A stretch of DNA of 64,000 nt, taken from assembly GCA_007115705.1 (NCBI GenBank), contig QXEO01000881.1, forward strand, positions 1,272,769 through 1,336,768, in the 5' to 3' direction. The notes beneath the pieces were generated by a model. It worked only from the letters and a program-made list of their open reading frames with translations, was not told the DNA's origin and did no database searches. Positions 31,566 through 43,498 of this stretch are shown piece after piece. The DNA is from Dactylis glomerata. Its lineage: Eukaryota; Streptophyta; Magnoliopsida; Poales; Poaceae. Each line of letters starts with the position of its first letter. The first letter of the stretch is position 1. The translations under genes were made by a program, and so were the position numbers.

Positions 31566-32672
31566 CTAGAAATCGAAGCCACCGCCGTCATCGAACCCGG
31601 CGTCGTACCCGCCGGCGTCACCGATCATGTCGCCGATGAGGAGCCCGCCGAGCGCGCCACCGAGGAGCCCCGCGCCGAGGCCCATCCCCATGCCACCGGT
31701 CTTCTTGGGCGGCTTGACGGCCTGCTGCTGGTAGCCGTACCCGGCCGGCTGCTGCGGCGGGTAGCCGTAGCCGTAGCCTCCTTGCTGCGGCGGGGGCGGG
31801 TAGCCGTAGCCGGCCGGCTGCTGCGGCGGGTAGCCGTAGCCGTACTGCGGGGGCGGGGCGCCGTACGGCGCGCCGGTGCTCGGGCCGGCGGCGGCGGCCG
31901 GGTAGGCCGTGACTGGCTCGCCTGCCTTGCCGGGTTTTCCTCCTGAGGCTGCGGGTGGGTAGCCGGCGGGTGCTGGGTAGGCGGTGGATGGCTCGCCTGT
32001 CTTCCCGGCAGGTGGGTAGCTTGATTGAGGCGGGTAGGCTGATTGAGGTGGTGGGTAGGCGTCGGCCTTGCCTGCCGGTGGGTATGCTGATTGAGGTGGC
32101 GGGTAGGCGTCTGCCTTGCCTGGTGTTGGGTAAGCGGATTGAGGGGGCGGGTAGGCGTCGGCCTTGCCGGTTGGAGGATAAGCGGATTGAGGAGGCGTGT
32201 ACGCGGCGGGGGGCGGCGCGTAGGCGGCGTGCTGAGGAGCACCGTAGGCGCCGGGCTGTGCCTGGGTGACCTCGCCGAGCTTGTAGGAGAAGTTGAGGGC
32301 GCCCTGGGGCTTCCCGGACCCGATCTTACGGACCTGGTACGCGACGAACTTGACGGGGACGGGGCCGTCGGGCGCGCCGGAGAGCAGCTCGGAGAGCGGG
32401 ATGTGGACCTCGCCGACGTCGCGGTCGCCGAGGGCGCGCTCGGCGCGGAGGAGCACGTGGAGGGAGCCCGCGGCGTTGGCCGGGACGGTGAAGCGGAGCG
32501 TGGCGTTCCAGGTCGGGTTGCGGCCGCCGGCGCGGTCGGTGGGCACGCGCTGGCGCGAGCGCGGGTCGCCGGAGAGGGAGACGACGGCGTAGACCTCCAT
32601 CTTGGAGAGCAGGTTCACGTCCTTGAGGTCCTTCCCCGAGATCAGGGTCAGCTCCAGCGCCCGCTGCGCCAT
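31566..32672 (-). CDS. SRC2-like C2-domain protein with Pro/Tyr-rich repeats
   Basis: The predicted protein of 368 residues starts MAQRALELTLISGKDLKDV at 32672; open frame upstream lacks a credible start and lies in the 5' UTR. Residues about 3-120 form a C2 domain (LELTLISGKDL, YAVVSLSGDP, NPTWNATLRF, DVGEVHIPL), a membrane or calcium-signalling module. The middle (about 150-290) is a Pro/Tyr-rich array of repeats such as GKADAYPPPQSAYP. Next come GYGYPPQQP repeats and a Gly-rich hydrophobic stretch GMGMGLGAGLLGGALGGLL, ending GYDAGFDDGGGFDF. This architecture matches soybean SRC2, a cold-regulated protein linked to ER-to-vacuole traffic. It is a single exon with a TATA-like box at 32818-32827. 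Three copies of its 3' flank lie downstream. Confidence 0.88.
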   Translation of the reverse strand: MAQRALELTLISGKDLKDVNLLSKMEVYAVVSLSGDPRSRQRVPTDRAGGRNPTWNATLRFTVPANAAGSLHVLLRAERALGDRDVGEVHIPLSELLSGAPDGPVPVKFVAYQVRKIGSGKPQGALNFSYKLGEVTQAQPGAYGAPQHAAYAPPPAAYTPPQSAYPPTGKADAYPPPQSAYPTPGKADAYPPPQSAYPPAGKADAYPPPQSAYPPQSSYPPAGKTGEPSTAYPAPAGYPPAASGGKPGKAGEPVTAYPAAAAGPSTGAPYGAPPPQYGYGYPPQQPAGYGYPPPPQQGGYGYGYPPQQPAGYGYQQQAVKPPKKTGGMGMGLGAGLLGGALGGLLIGDMIGDAGGYDAGFDDGGGFDF

Positions 32673-32817
32673 GGCGAAGGGAACTCGAGGATCTGGTTGA
32701 ATTGATTGGGGGAGAAGACGACTTCGCCTTGAGGGATCGGGTGAGGGGACAGATCTGGATGGATGTGTTGGAAGAAGACTTGAGAGAGAGATTGTTGGGA
32801 CGGCACGAGCTCCTGGG

Positions 32818-32827
32818 ATTATATAGC
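32818..32827 (-). promoter_or_regulatory. TATA box of SRC2-like gene
   Basis: GCTATATAAT on the minus strand is about 150 bp upstream of the start codon, giving a 5' UTR of roughly 115 bp if transcription starts 30 bp downstream. Confidence 0.6.
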
Positions 32828-32893
32828 GGGGAAGGACTGGAGGAGGTTGCGAGGGTGTTTCTCCCACGCGCATACTTCGGCTATAAGGCTGAT

Positions 32894-33415
32894 ACGTGGG
32901 CCTGTTTATCCCGGCTCCAGCTTGTCAGTGGGACGAGTATGGTAAGTGTAGGTCCTTCGCGAATACGCGTCATCTCTCAGGTCAGTCTCTCGACACGCGT
33001 TGGATAACGTGGGCGCTGTTCAGCATGCCTGACGCGTGGTCCCAGCACAAGGTGGGCCCACTAGCCATGGAGTTTGCACGGCGGGCGGCGGCAGTTGCGT
33101 CCCGAAGCTTCAGGTCCCCGCAGTTGAATCGCGCCAAGCGTGTTCAGGCCACATAGGCCCACGCGTCAGGAGACGAAGCTTCGTGGGACCCACCCCGCCA
33201 CGGCTGACGTCCTCCGGCGTGCCATCTTCTTTCCCGAGACGGAGGAAATATTTACGCGCGTTTGACGGCCGCCGGCCACCGTATGCGTGTGGCAGTGCTT
33301 CTCGACGAATCTCCGCCGTCGATGGTGGCGGCGGCTGTACGCGATGATTGTTCTGTCTCAGTTGCCCTTTTGCACTTGCAGGCTATAAGAAAATGAGCGC
33401 GTGAGCGGGACGCGT
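32894..33415 (-). promoter_or_regulatory. ACGCGT/ACGTGGG motif cluster upstream of SRC2-like gene
   Basis: Five ACGCGT hexamers (32965, 32995, 33032, 33161, 33410) and two ACGTGGG motifs (32894, 33007) lie within 520 bp upstream of the TATA box, plus a CCGAC core at 33439. ACGTGG is the core of ABA-responsive elements, ACGCGT resembles coupling element 3 and CCGAC is the DRE/CRT core. The set suggests ABA or cold control, consistent with SRC2 genes; this is inferred from sequence alone. Confidence 0.5.
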
Positions 33416-33999
33416 GACCGGAAAAAGGAAGGGCCCTCCCGACGCGGGCACAACGCTGCCTCTCCGTCGCCGTAGCTTTCCTCTTTGGATTCTGCTCCTC
33501 CGCCTCCACGGTGGCTGCCTGGGCACCGCTCCTGGAAAGTCTCAAAGAGGTCATATGCCATTTAATTTATTCGGTACATTTTGCCGAAGTAAGCATGATT
33601 GTTTTCCTTTTGGCAGCAAAAGAATTTGACAAGAAATTGATACTTCTCATTTATATACCATGTGCAAAAGGAAGTGGTTCAGTCGAAATTTGAGTTAAAT
33701 TCCTGGTGGATCGAGCTAGGGTGACGGCTGCTGACATGGTGCAAATTGGCCGCTAGTCCACCTTGTTATGCAAACGTCAACTGCTAGGTGGGGTAGTGCG
33801 CCTAACGACATGGTGTTGTCTTCTTTTCAGATTTTAAAAAAGGAAACCTTCAACGACATGTACATTGTGCTATCGATGTTAAAGGACAAAAGACAAATAA
33901 CAATGTTGACCTCGCGAAAGTTCCACCACTGCATGATCGATGTAGGCTACTTCGTGGGAACAAATATTTATGTTTTTCTATGGAGATGGATCTACAGAG

Positions 34000-34166
34000 C
34001 ATTGGTGGAGCTTGACAAAGAACTCAGGGCGGGCCAAAAAAAAATTCAAGGGAGAAAACAACAGGGATCATTGGAATTAGATATAACTAATTGTGTTTTA
34101 GTGCAGATTAATCTAAGAGCTGGACGGGCCATGGCATACTTTTGCTCCAACTAAGCTCCGCCACTG
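34000..34166. mobile_element. hAT-type MITE (copy 1)
   Basis: Left end CATTGGTGGAGCTTGAC, right-end complement CAGTGGCGGAGCTTAGT. It is flanked by CTACAGAG (33992-33999) and CTACGGAG (34167-34174), an 8-bp duplication with one mismatch. It is 167 bp and contains GGGCGGGCC, also present in the related copy at 61328-61496. Confidence 0.8.
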
Positions 34167-35139
34167 CTACGGAGGCTATGTTTTGACTCACTCTCACGGG
34201 ACTAGATGCTCCTATTTTCAAAAAATGGATTTTGAAAATGTTATTAAAAAAATGTTTTTCCTTGAGAATATGTATCTTTAAGATATCCTCAAACATTTTG
34301 TGAATAAATAACATTTGTATTGTCATAGGTACAAAGGCGAGAAAAACCTCGTGAAAAGTCATTTTGTAGAACCGAAAATTATCTTTTTTCATAGGTCAAA
34401 AAACATGAAACTTTATATGTGCACCTAAATATATAGATACATCCAAGTTATTTTTCACACTTAGAAATATTTTTTTCCATAGTAGGAGCATCTAGTCATA
34501 TGAGCCAAAGTGGATCATGTCGATGCAACTTGAGAGAGAGATAGAGAGAGAGGGAACGAGAGTTGGACCAGTGGGGAATTCGGCCCAAATTCATGTGAAA
34601 GATTTTATGCGCACATATCCTCTAGTTATTATTCGCATCACAATATCTTTGGATGGTAAAAAGGTCAGGCCTAGTGTTGGCCTTATATAAAAGAAAATGT
34701 TTTCTCCATGGATGAAGATGATGTACCCATGTCCCGCTAATAATCAAAATTATAAACTAGTTTTTGCTTAATTGAATTAGCGTGCATTTTACTCCATGTT
34801 CCTCTCATTAGGACTTACTACTCCCCTCTCTCCAAATGTGCTTCTTGTAATTCCTCACAAAAAGATGCTTCTCAAAATTTGTATCGAGCTAAAAGTTTTA
34901 CAGTTTTGACATCTTGAAATTTTTCCACAACTAAGACATTATGTCACTCCGCATTAATGATGTCGTATAAATTGCAAGTGATTTTTTAATATACCTACAC
35001 ATGAAGCTACCATATTACATCTGAGTTGTGATTTTATAACATTATCCTTCGGAACTTATATTTGTGATGTCAAAACAATTACTATGACAAGAGGAATCCA
35101 TGACATCTGAATACAAAAAAAGTGCTATAAGCATTATAT

Positions 35140-36090
35140 ATTTATGCAGCGGATGTTTCAAAGGGTTTGCGAGCGCAGCTATTGAAAGATAGCCAAAAAT
35201 CTATGGTGACACAAGTTTTCCACTAAATAGAATTAATTTTTACACATCTAGTTAATTATATTTATTCATTGCAAGAGATGGTGACACGACTGGTTGCACA
35301 TGGTTATATCTGAAAATTAACAACACACTTTTGGTTATATACACGCAAAAATTTGAGAGGATAAGAGGAGCATGATGGTAACGCAAAGAAAATATGTCAA
35401 TACCATTTATTTAGTTGTTGGTCATGCCTCGGAAAGAAGACGATACACTAAAGGTTAGTGATGCACAAAAACCTCGGCACCTTCATGTCGTTATGCAACA
35501 GGTACGACATTTTCCCCTTATAAACTATTGTGATGGCATCTCTTGTTCAATCATTTTGCTCCTTGTGAATTTATCCCATGAGAAAAGTTTCTTAGTTTTG
35601 ACCTAATTTAATTATTTATTGAGTGGATGTTGCGAAGGGTTTGTGTGTGCAACTATCCAAAGTTAATCTAAAGTCTAAGGTGGCACATGTAAAATTCAAA
35701 GAATTGTCCCTTGAGTAGGATTACTCTTGACATCTAATAATACTTAGTGATTGGTAAACATGACAACACCATTATACTCGTAGCACATGGTTATATCCAA
35801 TAATAAGCAACACACCACTAGTTGTATACACATGAAAATTTGAGTGGATAAGAGGAATCATTATGGTAATGAAGGGAAAAATTCAATACTACTTATTAGT
35901 TGTTGACCTTGCCCCCCCCCCCCCCCCCAAAAAAAAAGGTGGTACGCTACATGTTAGGGATGCGCAAAATTCTAGCACCTTCATGATGTATGCATCAAAT
36001 AGAACATTTTCCCTTTTGAAAACATCGGAAGGTAATCCTTCATTCAACCTAATTCAGAGGATTATGCTCCTTATGGATCTATCCTATATG
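35140..36090. repeat. Diverged tandem duplication of about 470 bp
   Basis: The blocks 35140-35600 and 35613-36090 share, in order, GGATGTT..AAGGGTTTG, GCACATGGTTATATC, AACACAC, TTTGAG.GGATAAGAGGA, TTAGTTGTTG, GCACCTTCATG, ACATTTTCCC and TTATCC.AT. They are separated by substitutions and small indels. Both are noncoding. Confidence 0.75.
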
Positions 36091-36910
36091 GAAATTTCAA
36101 TTATTTCCGAATTCATGAAATCCATTGACAATTACGACATGCACATATTCGTTTTATCAATTTTTTGTGTGTTTTTCCTTTGTGGCAAACTAATTAACCA
36201 AAAAATAAAATTACTCATTTATATGTTTTCTCTTTACATATGCATGGCTCGCCATCTTAATTTTACATTATTCTCGTGTTTTTAAAATGTAAATGTTATT
36301 GGATGTCTTTTCTGCGCTCGCAATTTGTTAGACATGTATGATATTGATCATTTTCCCCTAGTGGCCAAGCAAAATAAATGATTAGGCTATGGCCGATAAG
36401 TGGGCCTAGGAAATTCGACAGACCAACGCTGTTGTCGACCAGTAGCAGCCACATCAGTTGAGGAATATATTTTTATTTGGATTAGTTGAGGAATATCTCA
36501 TGCGCCCTAGCTATCAGTGATCCATCTGCTTTTGACGCGCGTTCACTAATGTTAAACATCACCTTTCCTTTTTATAACACGATAAGAGATGAGACGCCTT
36601 TGATGATGGCTCAAGTCGAAACGAAAGATCTTTAATAAAAAAGTCAAATCCAAAGTTGAAAAATCTCAAGATAAAGAGGTCAAAATGAGGAAAAGGAAAA
36701 GAAAAACGTGCTACTGTCATAGACAGATAGACAGACAGGGAGCGCGCGACGTGTGACATGCCGCCTTCTCCTTAACGGAGACGGAGGAGGCCGAGCCACG
36801 CTCATCGCCGTCCCAAGAGCCAAACCGAGACCTGGCCGCCTCCTTCCCAGAAGCCAGAATCCCCTCCGCCCCTCGCCGCCTCGCCTCCCGCCGCCGCCGC
36901 TTTTGCCGCC

Positions 36911-39900
36911 ATGGGCGCGAGCGCCGCGGAGGAGCCGTCGCAGATGCGGCGGGCGCTGGTGGACACGCTCGCGGGGGCCATCTCGGGAGGCATCTCCCGC
37001 ACCGTCACCTCCCCCCTCGACGTCATCAAAATCCGCTTCCAGGTCCGCCAGAATCCGATTGTTTCCTCGTGCCGGCGCGGCCGCTGCTCGATTGGGGGTC
37101 GGCGGCCGCAAATTGTGTGGTCGGATGGCTGGGGTTGTTGGGGGAGAATTTTGGGGCTGCTGCTAGTTCGGCCGGGGCGGAGGCTGTAGGCGGCTTGTCT
37201 TGTCTCCCGCGGATTTGCGCTCGTGCTGTTTGGCTGCGGGTATCAACGGGTTTTTTCGGCGCAATCCGGTTCTATAAACTCTGCATTTGGACAATTTGGT
37301 AGTGCTTGAAAGGACATTTGCCCTGAATTATGTTTACAGTAGTACTGTTTTATTAGCGAAGTGTGGTGGAACAATGCATCATATATGGCACTGTTTCTTG
37401 GTTTTAGATGTAGATTTGGGCTGTTTAGGTTTACCTGGACGCCAAAGCAGTTGAGTACTTTGTTTAGCATCAATTTGCTTAACTGTATTAGAACGAGCTG
37501 ACACAATGCAGATATTCCTTGCTCTAAGCGTTTCTTTGGAATGAAAATGTAGCTTTGCAGCTGCTCAATTCTCACTTTATGACACCCAAGGGCCGCCTGT
37601 TGTCCTGTGCTCTGGAATTGCTACTGCATTCTTGCTCCCAACTCCTTATTGTTACGACTACCATTTCTTGATTGTTAGCCCTTGGTGGCACAGATCTATT
37701 TATTCTCTTGGCTTTTGACCTACTGGTAAATGCTTCATATTATATCAACTTCTTGTTGGTTTCAGAACATTATTTGATAACAATTTTTTGGGAATTTTGG
37801 TTTATTGAGGTTTCGGGAGTTCTCTTCTCTAAATCTTGGCCGTTGTTTTGAACAATGCGTAGTTGTGTTGGTCGCAACCGTACTGTATCAACCCATCATT
37901 CTGTTTTGGATATTCAGAGGCCCTTCAACTACATTTGCAGGTTCAATTAGAGCCCACAACCTCGTGGGGTTTACTTCGAAAAGATGTCTATGGACCTTCC
38001 AAGTACACTGGACTTCTACAAGCGACTAAAGATATTCTCCGAGAGGAAGGTTTGCCGGTATCTGCTTTTCTTCAAACATCCCTCACCTCATGCTATACTT
38101 TGCTCACGTTTTATCATTAACTTGCTTAAAGTTATCTGAATTTTGTCCTGCCAAATTTCAGCTTTAATATCTTAGCTGTCTGGTTTATTCTGTGAGTTTT
38201 ATTATGTTGATTTACTGAACTTGGTCCAAATGCAAAAACATGTCACAGATGAGCACTGCACTCGTGTAAAATGTGCCAACTTTAGAAAGTAACAGTTGTT
38301 GTTATGCACTGATTCTGACTTACATTCTACCATAGTTAGTTGTATCTTATGAACAGAAAATGACATATGGTGCTTATCTGTATAGTTGACCCCACGTGCA
38401 CATCTTTTCTGAACTTGACTATCCTAATTTTCTGGTACACCAGCTGGTAATTCTTTCGCGTGTGTAGTAATGTTTGATACCGACCAGTGATCAAGTGATT
38501 TTAATGGTATTTTAGTGAGGAGAGTCCAGTGCTATTCTTGTTCTGGAATCATGCTAACTCAACCATCGCATGATCAAGTTTGTCGGAACCTGATTTAAGT
38601 ATGTTTTGGCTCTTGAAATCTACAACCCTAAATTTAGTAGAATTATCCAGTCCTTGGTAGGGTGTTTATTTGATAGAATCTTGATATTCTTATGATTCTA
38701 GTGAAAATCCTATAGCATCACGAGTACTGATCCTAGTAATAGTTATGAACAATTGCTAAATAACAATGTGTTCCGAATATTTTTATTAAAACCAAAGAAG
38801 CCATTAAGTGTGTCCATGCAGTTTAAACAGATGCAGTATCATGTATCTATTTGACTGTAGTGATGTAGTCTGTAACAAATGAAAATAAAAAGCAATTGTT
38901 TGCTATACTGTTCCTCCACAAAAATGTCAAATGCCTGTTTTGTTCTTACTTATTAGGTGATGACATTGGCTTCTTTCTTGGGTTTTCTTTTTGTGATATA
39001 TCTGGGATCACATCATGTATACCTTTGTGTTTACCGTACAGTGCAGCTCTGATTTCTGCTTTGCTTCTTTTCTTGTCCCTTGATACTTTTTTGGTTTATC
39101 TACGCTAGCCTGTTCATGCTCTCTGTTTAATTTGATTAGTTTATCTTAAACAAAAAGAAGAATTCTTAAGAAATGCTCATACGGTACAAAATGCTGATCT
39201 TTCAGGGATTCTGGAGAGGAAATGTTCCAGCCTTGTTTATGTATATGCCATATACAGCTATACAATTTACTGTTCTACACAAGCTAAAAACCTTTGCCTC
39301 TGGTTCATCGAGAACAGGTATGCCCTCTCAGCTTGGTTCACCGGCTTATATTTGAAGTATCATTTATAAAGGTCGTCCGTGAACCTTATTTAAGTGCTTG
39401 TCCTAACTAGAGTTTCTACCAAAATTTGACTTATACAACTGGTACATTTATAATTCTTGGTACAGTCTAAAATACTTTGCTATTTGGCAACTCATCTCAG
39501 AGAATGAAGGTTTAGTCCTTATCTGATCTATTTCTCATTCCCAGAGGATCACTTACACTTAAGTCCGTACTTGTCTTACGTAAGTGGGGCCATTGCGGGA
39601 TGTGCTGCGACAGTAGGGTCATATCCATTTGACCTTCTGAGAACTATTCTTGCATCACAGGGTGAACCAAAGGTAAATATGATCTTATCTTCGGTTTCTG
39701 GTACTGTTTCTCCCCTCGAAGTGTGAGCACTTACAAACTTATGGTGTCACTGGTTTGGTTTTACACTGTAATTATATCCTTGGTCATGTTTTTATATATT
39801 TGAAGTACTTGCAGTAATTTTGTAGTACTCACTTCACTGATAATATGGATATATCACTGTTTGATCATGCTTGAAGTTGAATATGTTACTTTTCCAGTAA

Positions 39901-41518
39901 GTTCACATTTAGTTTCATTTTAACACGAAGGACTTCCTGTTGCACCTCTGGGTTGGGTTTTGTCATGCAGCTCAAGCTTATTTTTTCTTATTTATTACTT
40001 TTCTTGTTCTGTAGTTATGTGTTATGTAAGTGTCAACTGTATGCACACAAATTATGTTGTTCAGTTATGTATGACAAATCATTTTTCTTTTATTCCTTAC
40101 TGATTGTTGTCCACAGTCAATGTAAGACAACTGCATGATGAATATTCTTAACAATTCTAATCATGCCATCTTTTGCTGATTCACAGAGAGTTTTATTTTT
40201 TTCTGTAGGTTTACCCAAATATGCGATCTGCACTTTTTGACATAATTCAAACTCGTGGTGTTCGAGGCCTTTATGCCGGCTTATCACCAACACTCGTTGA
40301 GATCATACCATATGCTGGCTTGCAGTTCGGTTCATATGACACTTTCAAACGCTCGATGATGGTAACTATGCTAAACTCACCATTTTACGTGTACCTAACA
40401 AGTTGAATTTGAGGTTTACAAGTCTCTAGCATGCTCATATAGGTAAATAGAAACTGGTGTTGTGATTGACTTATTCTTCCTTTACAAAGACATGTTAATA
40501 CCTCAAAAGAATACTACACTTATTTTTGTTACTAACTTCTGTTTGGTATGGGCCTATGTGTATGTTGGTTATGTCTCAGTTTCCCTTACTTTACCTTATT
40601 CATGTAGTCATGGAATAGATACAGACACGGAACTGAGGAGGATGACTCGGCGTCAAGCTTTCAGCTATTTCTTTGTGGATTTGCAGCCGGAACATTTTCA
40701 AAAGCTGCGTGTCACCCACTTGATGTTGTAAAGAAAAGGTTCCAGGTAACTTACCTTGTCTTGAAAATTGGTGATTTTCATCAGCTATTTCATGATAAAT
40801 TTTCATAGTAAGAAAGAATCTTATAGAGCACATTATGGTGTTATGAACTGGTCACAAACAACAAGAATATTCGGCTTCATGTATTTGGATCACTTCGTCT
40901 GGTTCATGCTCTGCATTGAAAATCTAGCATACATTTGAGTTGGCTGTGTACGCTTTACCCCTTTACCTATCAAATTTTGATCTTGTTTTGCCTCTGCTAA
41001 GTTATATGCCATTTCTCTATTAGCATACTTTCACTCTTAGTTGCGCTATTTTTCATGGAAGCATGTTTTGTCGCAACATGAATGTGCTAACTTGTAGGCA
41101 GTGAATTCCAAGCTTGTGGTTGTAGTGATGCTGTAACACTAAATTCAGAGATGTTCACTCAATTTCAGTATTTCGTCGAATGTAGAGCATTTAGATGTGG
41201 CTATCAATTTCTTGAGTATGATGATGATACACTGCTGGGTATCAAGTCTTTTGCATATTTTGGAGTCGTGCAACGCTAATTTTTTCCACCACTCCACAGA
41301 TCGAAGGACTAAGGCGTCACCCGAGATATGGGGCGCGGATTGAGAGCAGCACATACAAGGGCATGTACCATGCCCTAAAAGAGATTGTTGTGAAGGAGGG
41401 GGTTGGAGGCCTTTACAAAGGGCTTTTCCCATCTGTGGTGAAATCGGCTCCTGCTGGTGCTGTGACATTTGTGGCATACGAATACATCTCAGACTGGTTA
41501 GAGTCAGTACTCATGTGA
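36911..41518 (+). CDS. Mitochondrial thiamine diphosphate carrier (SLC25 family)
   Basis: Seven coding exons, 36911-37042, 37941-38057, 39206-39317, 39545-39672, 40209-40361, 40608-40745 and 41300-41518, all with GT/AG borders and consistent phase, encode 332 residues starting MGASAAEEPSQMRRALVDTL. The three mitochondrial-carrier signatures are present: PLDVIKIRFQ (about residue 35), PFDLLRTILASQ (about 146) and PLDVVKKRFQ (about 251). Each is followed by a YxG/GLYxG block (GFWRGNVPA, GLYAGLSPT, GLYKGLFPS), giving six transmembrane helices in the inner membrane. Family membership is certain. Substrate assignment rests on close resemblance to plant thiamine pyrophosphate carriers, which import the cofactor for pyruvate and oxoglutarate dehydrogenases. 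Intron 2 (1.15 kb) is the longest. No lesions seen. Confidence 0.9.
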
Positions 41519-43498
41519 AAGATCTCCATGAAGCATTTTTTCATCTCAGCTTGTTATATCTTGTCCATAGTGCTTCTCTACATTTGTACTAGTATATGGA
41601 TGTTATGTCTCGAAGAGGCTGCAGTTCCTTTGGATCTTGCAGCCAATTCAAGATTTTGGAAGCCAACAATGCCAGCTGGATGAGTTAATGCCTGTAAGCT
41701 TCTTTCATGGAATTTGGAAGACCACTTAAGTCAGCCAAACTAAGTAGTCAAATCAATGATTAACCATTTGCCTCGCTTAGTATCTGCTCATCCAGGCACA
41801 CCTGCTCTCTTTTTTTTGTAACAAAGTATGCAGTGAAATTATCTTAACATATGCATCATTGATTCATTGTACGTTTGCACCTGCAAGTTACTGAACCTGA
41901 ATTTGATTCACAGGATAGCAAGCAAGGCGGGAGTTGAGTGAGTTCTTGTTGGATAAAGAAGCTAACAGTATCCACAGTCAGGTCTTCAGTGGAAAACACT
42001 CAGCTGTTTTGAGACCGCAAGGTCAATGGAGAAGCGCATACGATTGGTTATTCATTGGAAGTTGCTTACCTGTAAAGCCTTACTATAGGATGAGCTATTT
42101 TGCCATTTTCTCTCCCTTTTTATTTTGCCCACATCCCCTAATATCATGATAGTGCATTCGTTGAGCTGCAACAGTGAGGCTTAGTATAACGACTAGTAGA
42201 GCTCGTGACTCGTGATGAATGTCAAGAGCAGCAAGCATTTTTGTTGAGAGATGTGTACCGTACAGTTAACCACTTTTTGTTCACTTATGTGTGAGGATGC
42301 AACCGATCTGCTTTGGCATTGCATTCGTATCTGGGGAAGCCATTTTCCTTTTGTGTTGGTAGGGTTTCCCTCTTTGTCACTTAAAAAAGGGCTCATGACT
42401 AAGATGCTACGTGTCCTCTGCGATATGTGGTGTGTTGCTAAGGTTCATGTGTCGTTCTGGAACTGTTGTGTTCGAAGGGTGCGAAAGAGATCAAACATCA
42501 AAGAGGTTCATAGAAGGAGGTTATAAGATATGCAACTAGGTGAGAGCAACCTATATGGCAAGGTACAATTAGCTGAGAAGAATAACAAGATAACAAGCTT
42601 TTTTTTGAGATAACAAGATAAAGCTAATGAACAAGTAAAAGTAAGGATGTGAAATTACCACAAGGTGGAGACGAAGATATATTTTGAAGTTCACACTCTT
42701 TGAGAGGTGCTAGTCTATATTGAAGAGGTATGGAGGCAAAATATTCCCCCTCTGCCACAAATGCCATATACTCCTTGAGCACTCCACACCAGGGGTGGAG
42801 CTAGATGGATTTTTTCCCTAATGCATGGTGAAACTTGCAGCCTTTGCTTGTTGAATTTAAGCCTCCCTAATGCACATTTTTAGGCCTAACCTGATGCACT
42901 TCTCTCACTGAGCTCACAACTATATTAAAAAAAATTCCTTGACCCTGATACATGTGCATCATGGTTAGTCTATACAGCTCCGCCCCTCCTCCACACAAGG
43001 AAAATACCACGATCTAGTAGTGGTACACTTAAAAGGTGGTCGTGAAACTTTACAAACTTGATCCAGAGCCACTCCACAACTTAATTTGGAGGGCCCCGAA
43101 TCTTGCTTGGACCCCTCTCTACCACGGATTGGCTCTCTAACAAACTCCTTTCATCTAGGATGCTCAAATACTCAAGAGTAACCAGCAGGCGATTTCGTGC
43201 ACACGAGCTTCAGTGCTCTCGCCAGGTGTGTGTATGGTTGGCTCGCTTCAGCATTGATAACTCTGCCAAGACTTAATTTGGACATATATGAGCGGCTGCA
43301 AATTGGTAATACGGTGAGTTATGTATGGTAGAAGTACTGAATACTTCAGTAGGTAGGTGGGCAGGTCGGCAGTAGACATGATTCAAACAGGCTTTCCACC
43401 GATTTGTTGAGTAGTAAGATAGAGCTACAAGGTGTACATGCCCCGCGAGAGGAAACATAAGAACAGAGCTCCCTTCTTCTTCCTTCAGACCGACGAAA
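41519..43498. other. Intergenic, includes carrier 3' UTR and FRS upstream region
   Basis: The carrier 3' UTR probably covers several hundred bases after 41518. A hAT MITE lies at 42790-42988. Short frames at 41934-42149 and 42251-42526 show no motif. The end (about 43270-43498) would be the 5' UTR and promoter of the FRS locus. Confidence 0.45.
42790..42988. mobile_element. hAT-type MITE (copy 2)
   Basis: Left end CAGGGGTGGAGCTAGA, right-end complement GAGGGGCGGAGCTGTA. It is flanked by a perfect 8-bp duplication CTCCACAC (42782-42789 and 42989-42996). It is 199 bp and noncoding, of the same end family as 34000-34166 and 61328-61496. Confidence 0.85.

Larger units (their letters stand above)
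33450..36900. other. Intergenic region between SRC2-like and carrier genes
   Basis: AT-rich DNA with a hAT MITE (34000-34166) and a diverged tandem duplication (35140-36090). A run of 16 C followed by 9 A stands at 35914-35938. The last 200 bp (36700-36900) are GC-rich and likely hold the promoter and 5' UTR of the carrier gene. No other gene was recognised. Confidence 0.5.

Noticed and set aside
31625..32705. Long frames in other phases and on the plus strand (up to about 205 codons)
   Set aside because: Caused by the Pro/Tyr-rich repeats and high GC of the SRC2-like gene; no motif.
32673..32873. Sixty-seven-residue N-terminal extension of the SRC2-like frame
   Set aside because: It would start at a non-ATG codon and overlaps the TATA box and 5' UTR; C2 proteins of this family start at MAQ-type positions.
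35914..35938. Poly-C/poly-A run as a retroposon tail
   Set aside because: No matching element or target duplication nearby; more likely a homopolymer slip, possibly length-uncertain in the assembly.
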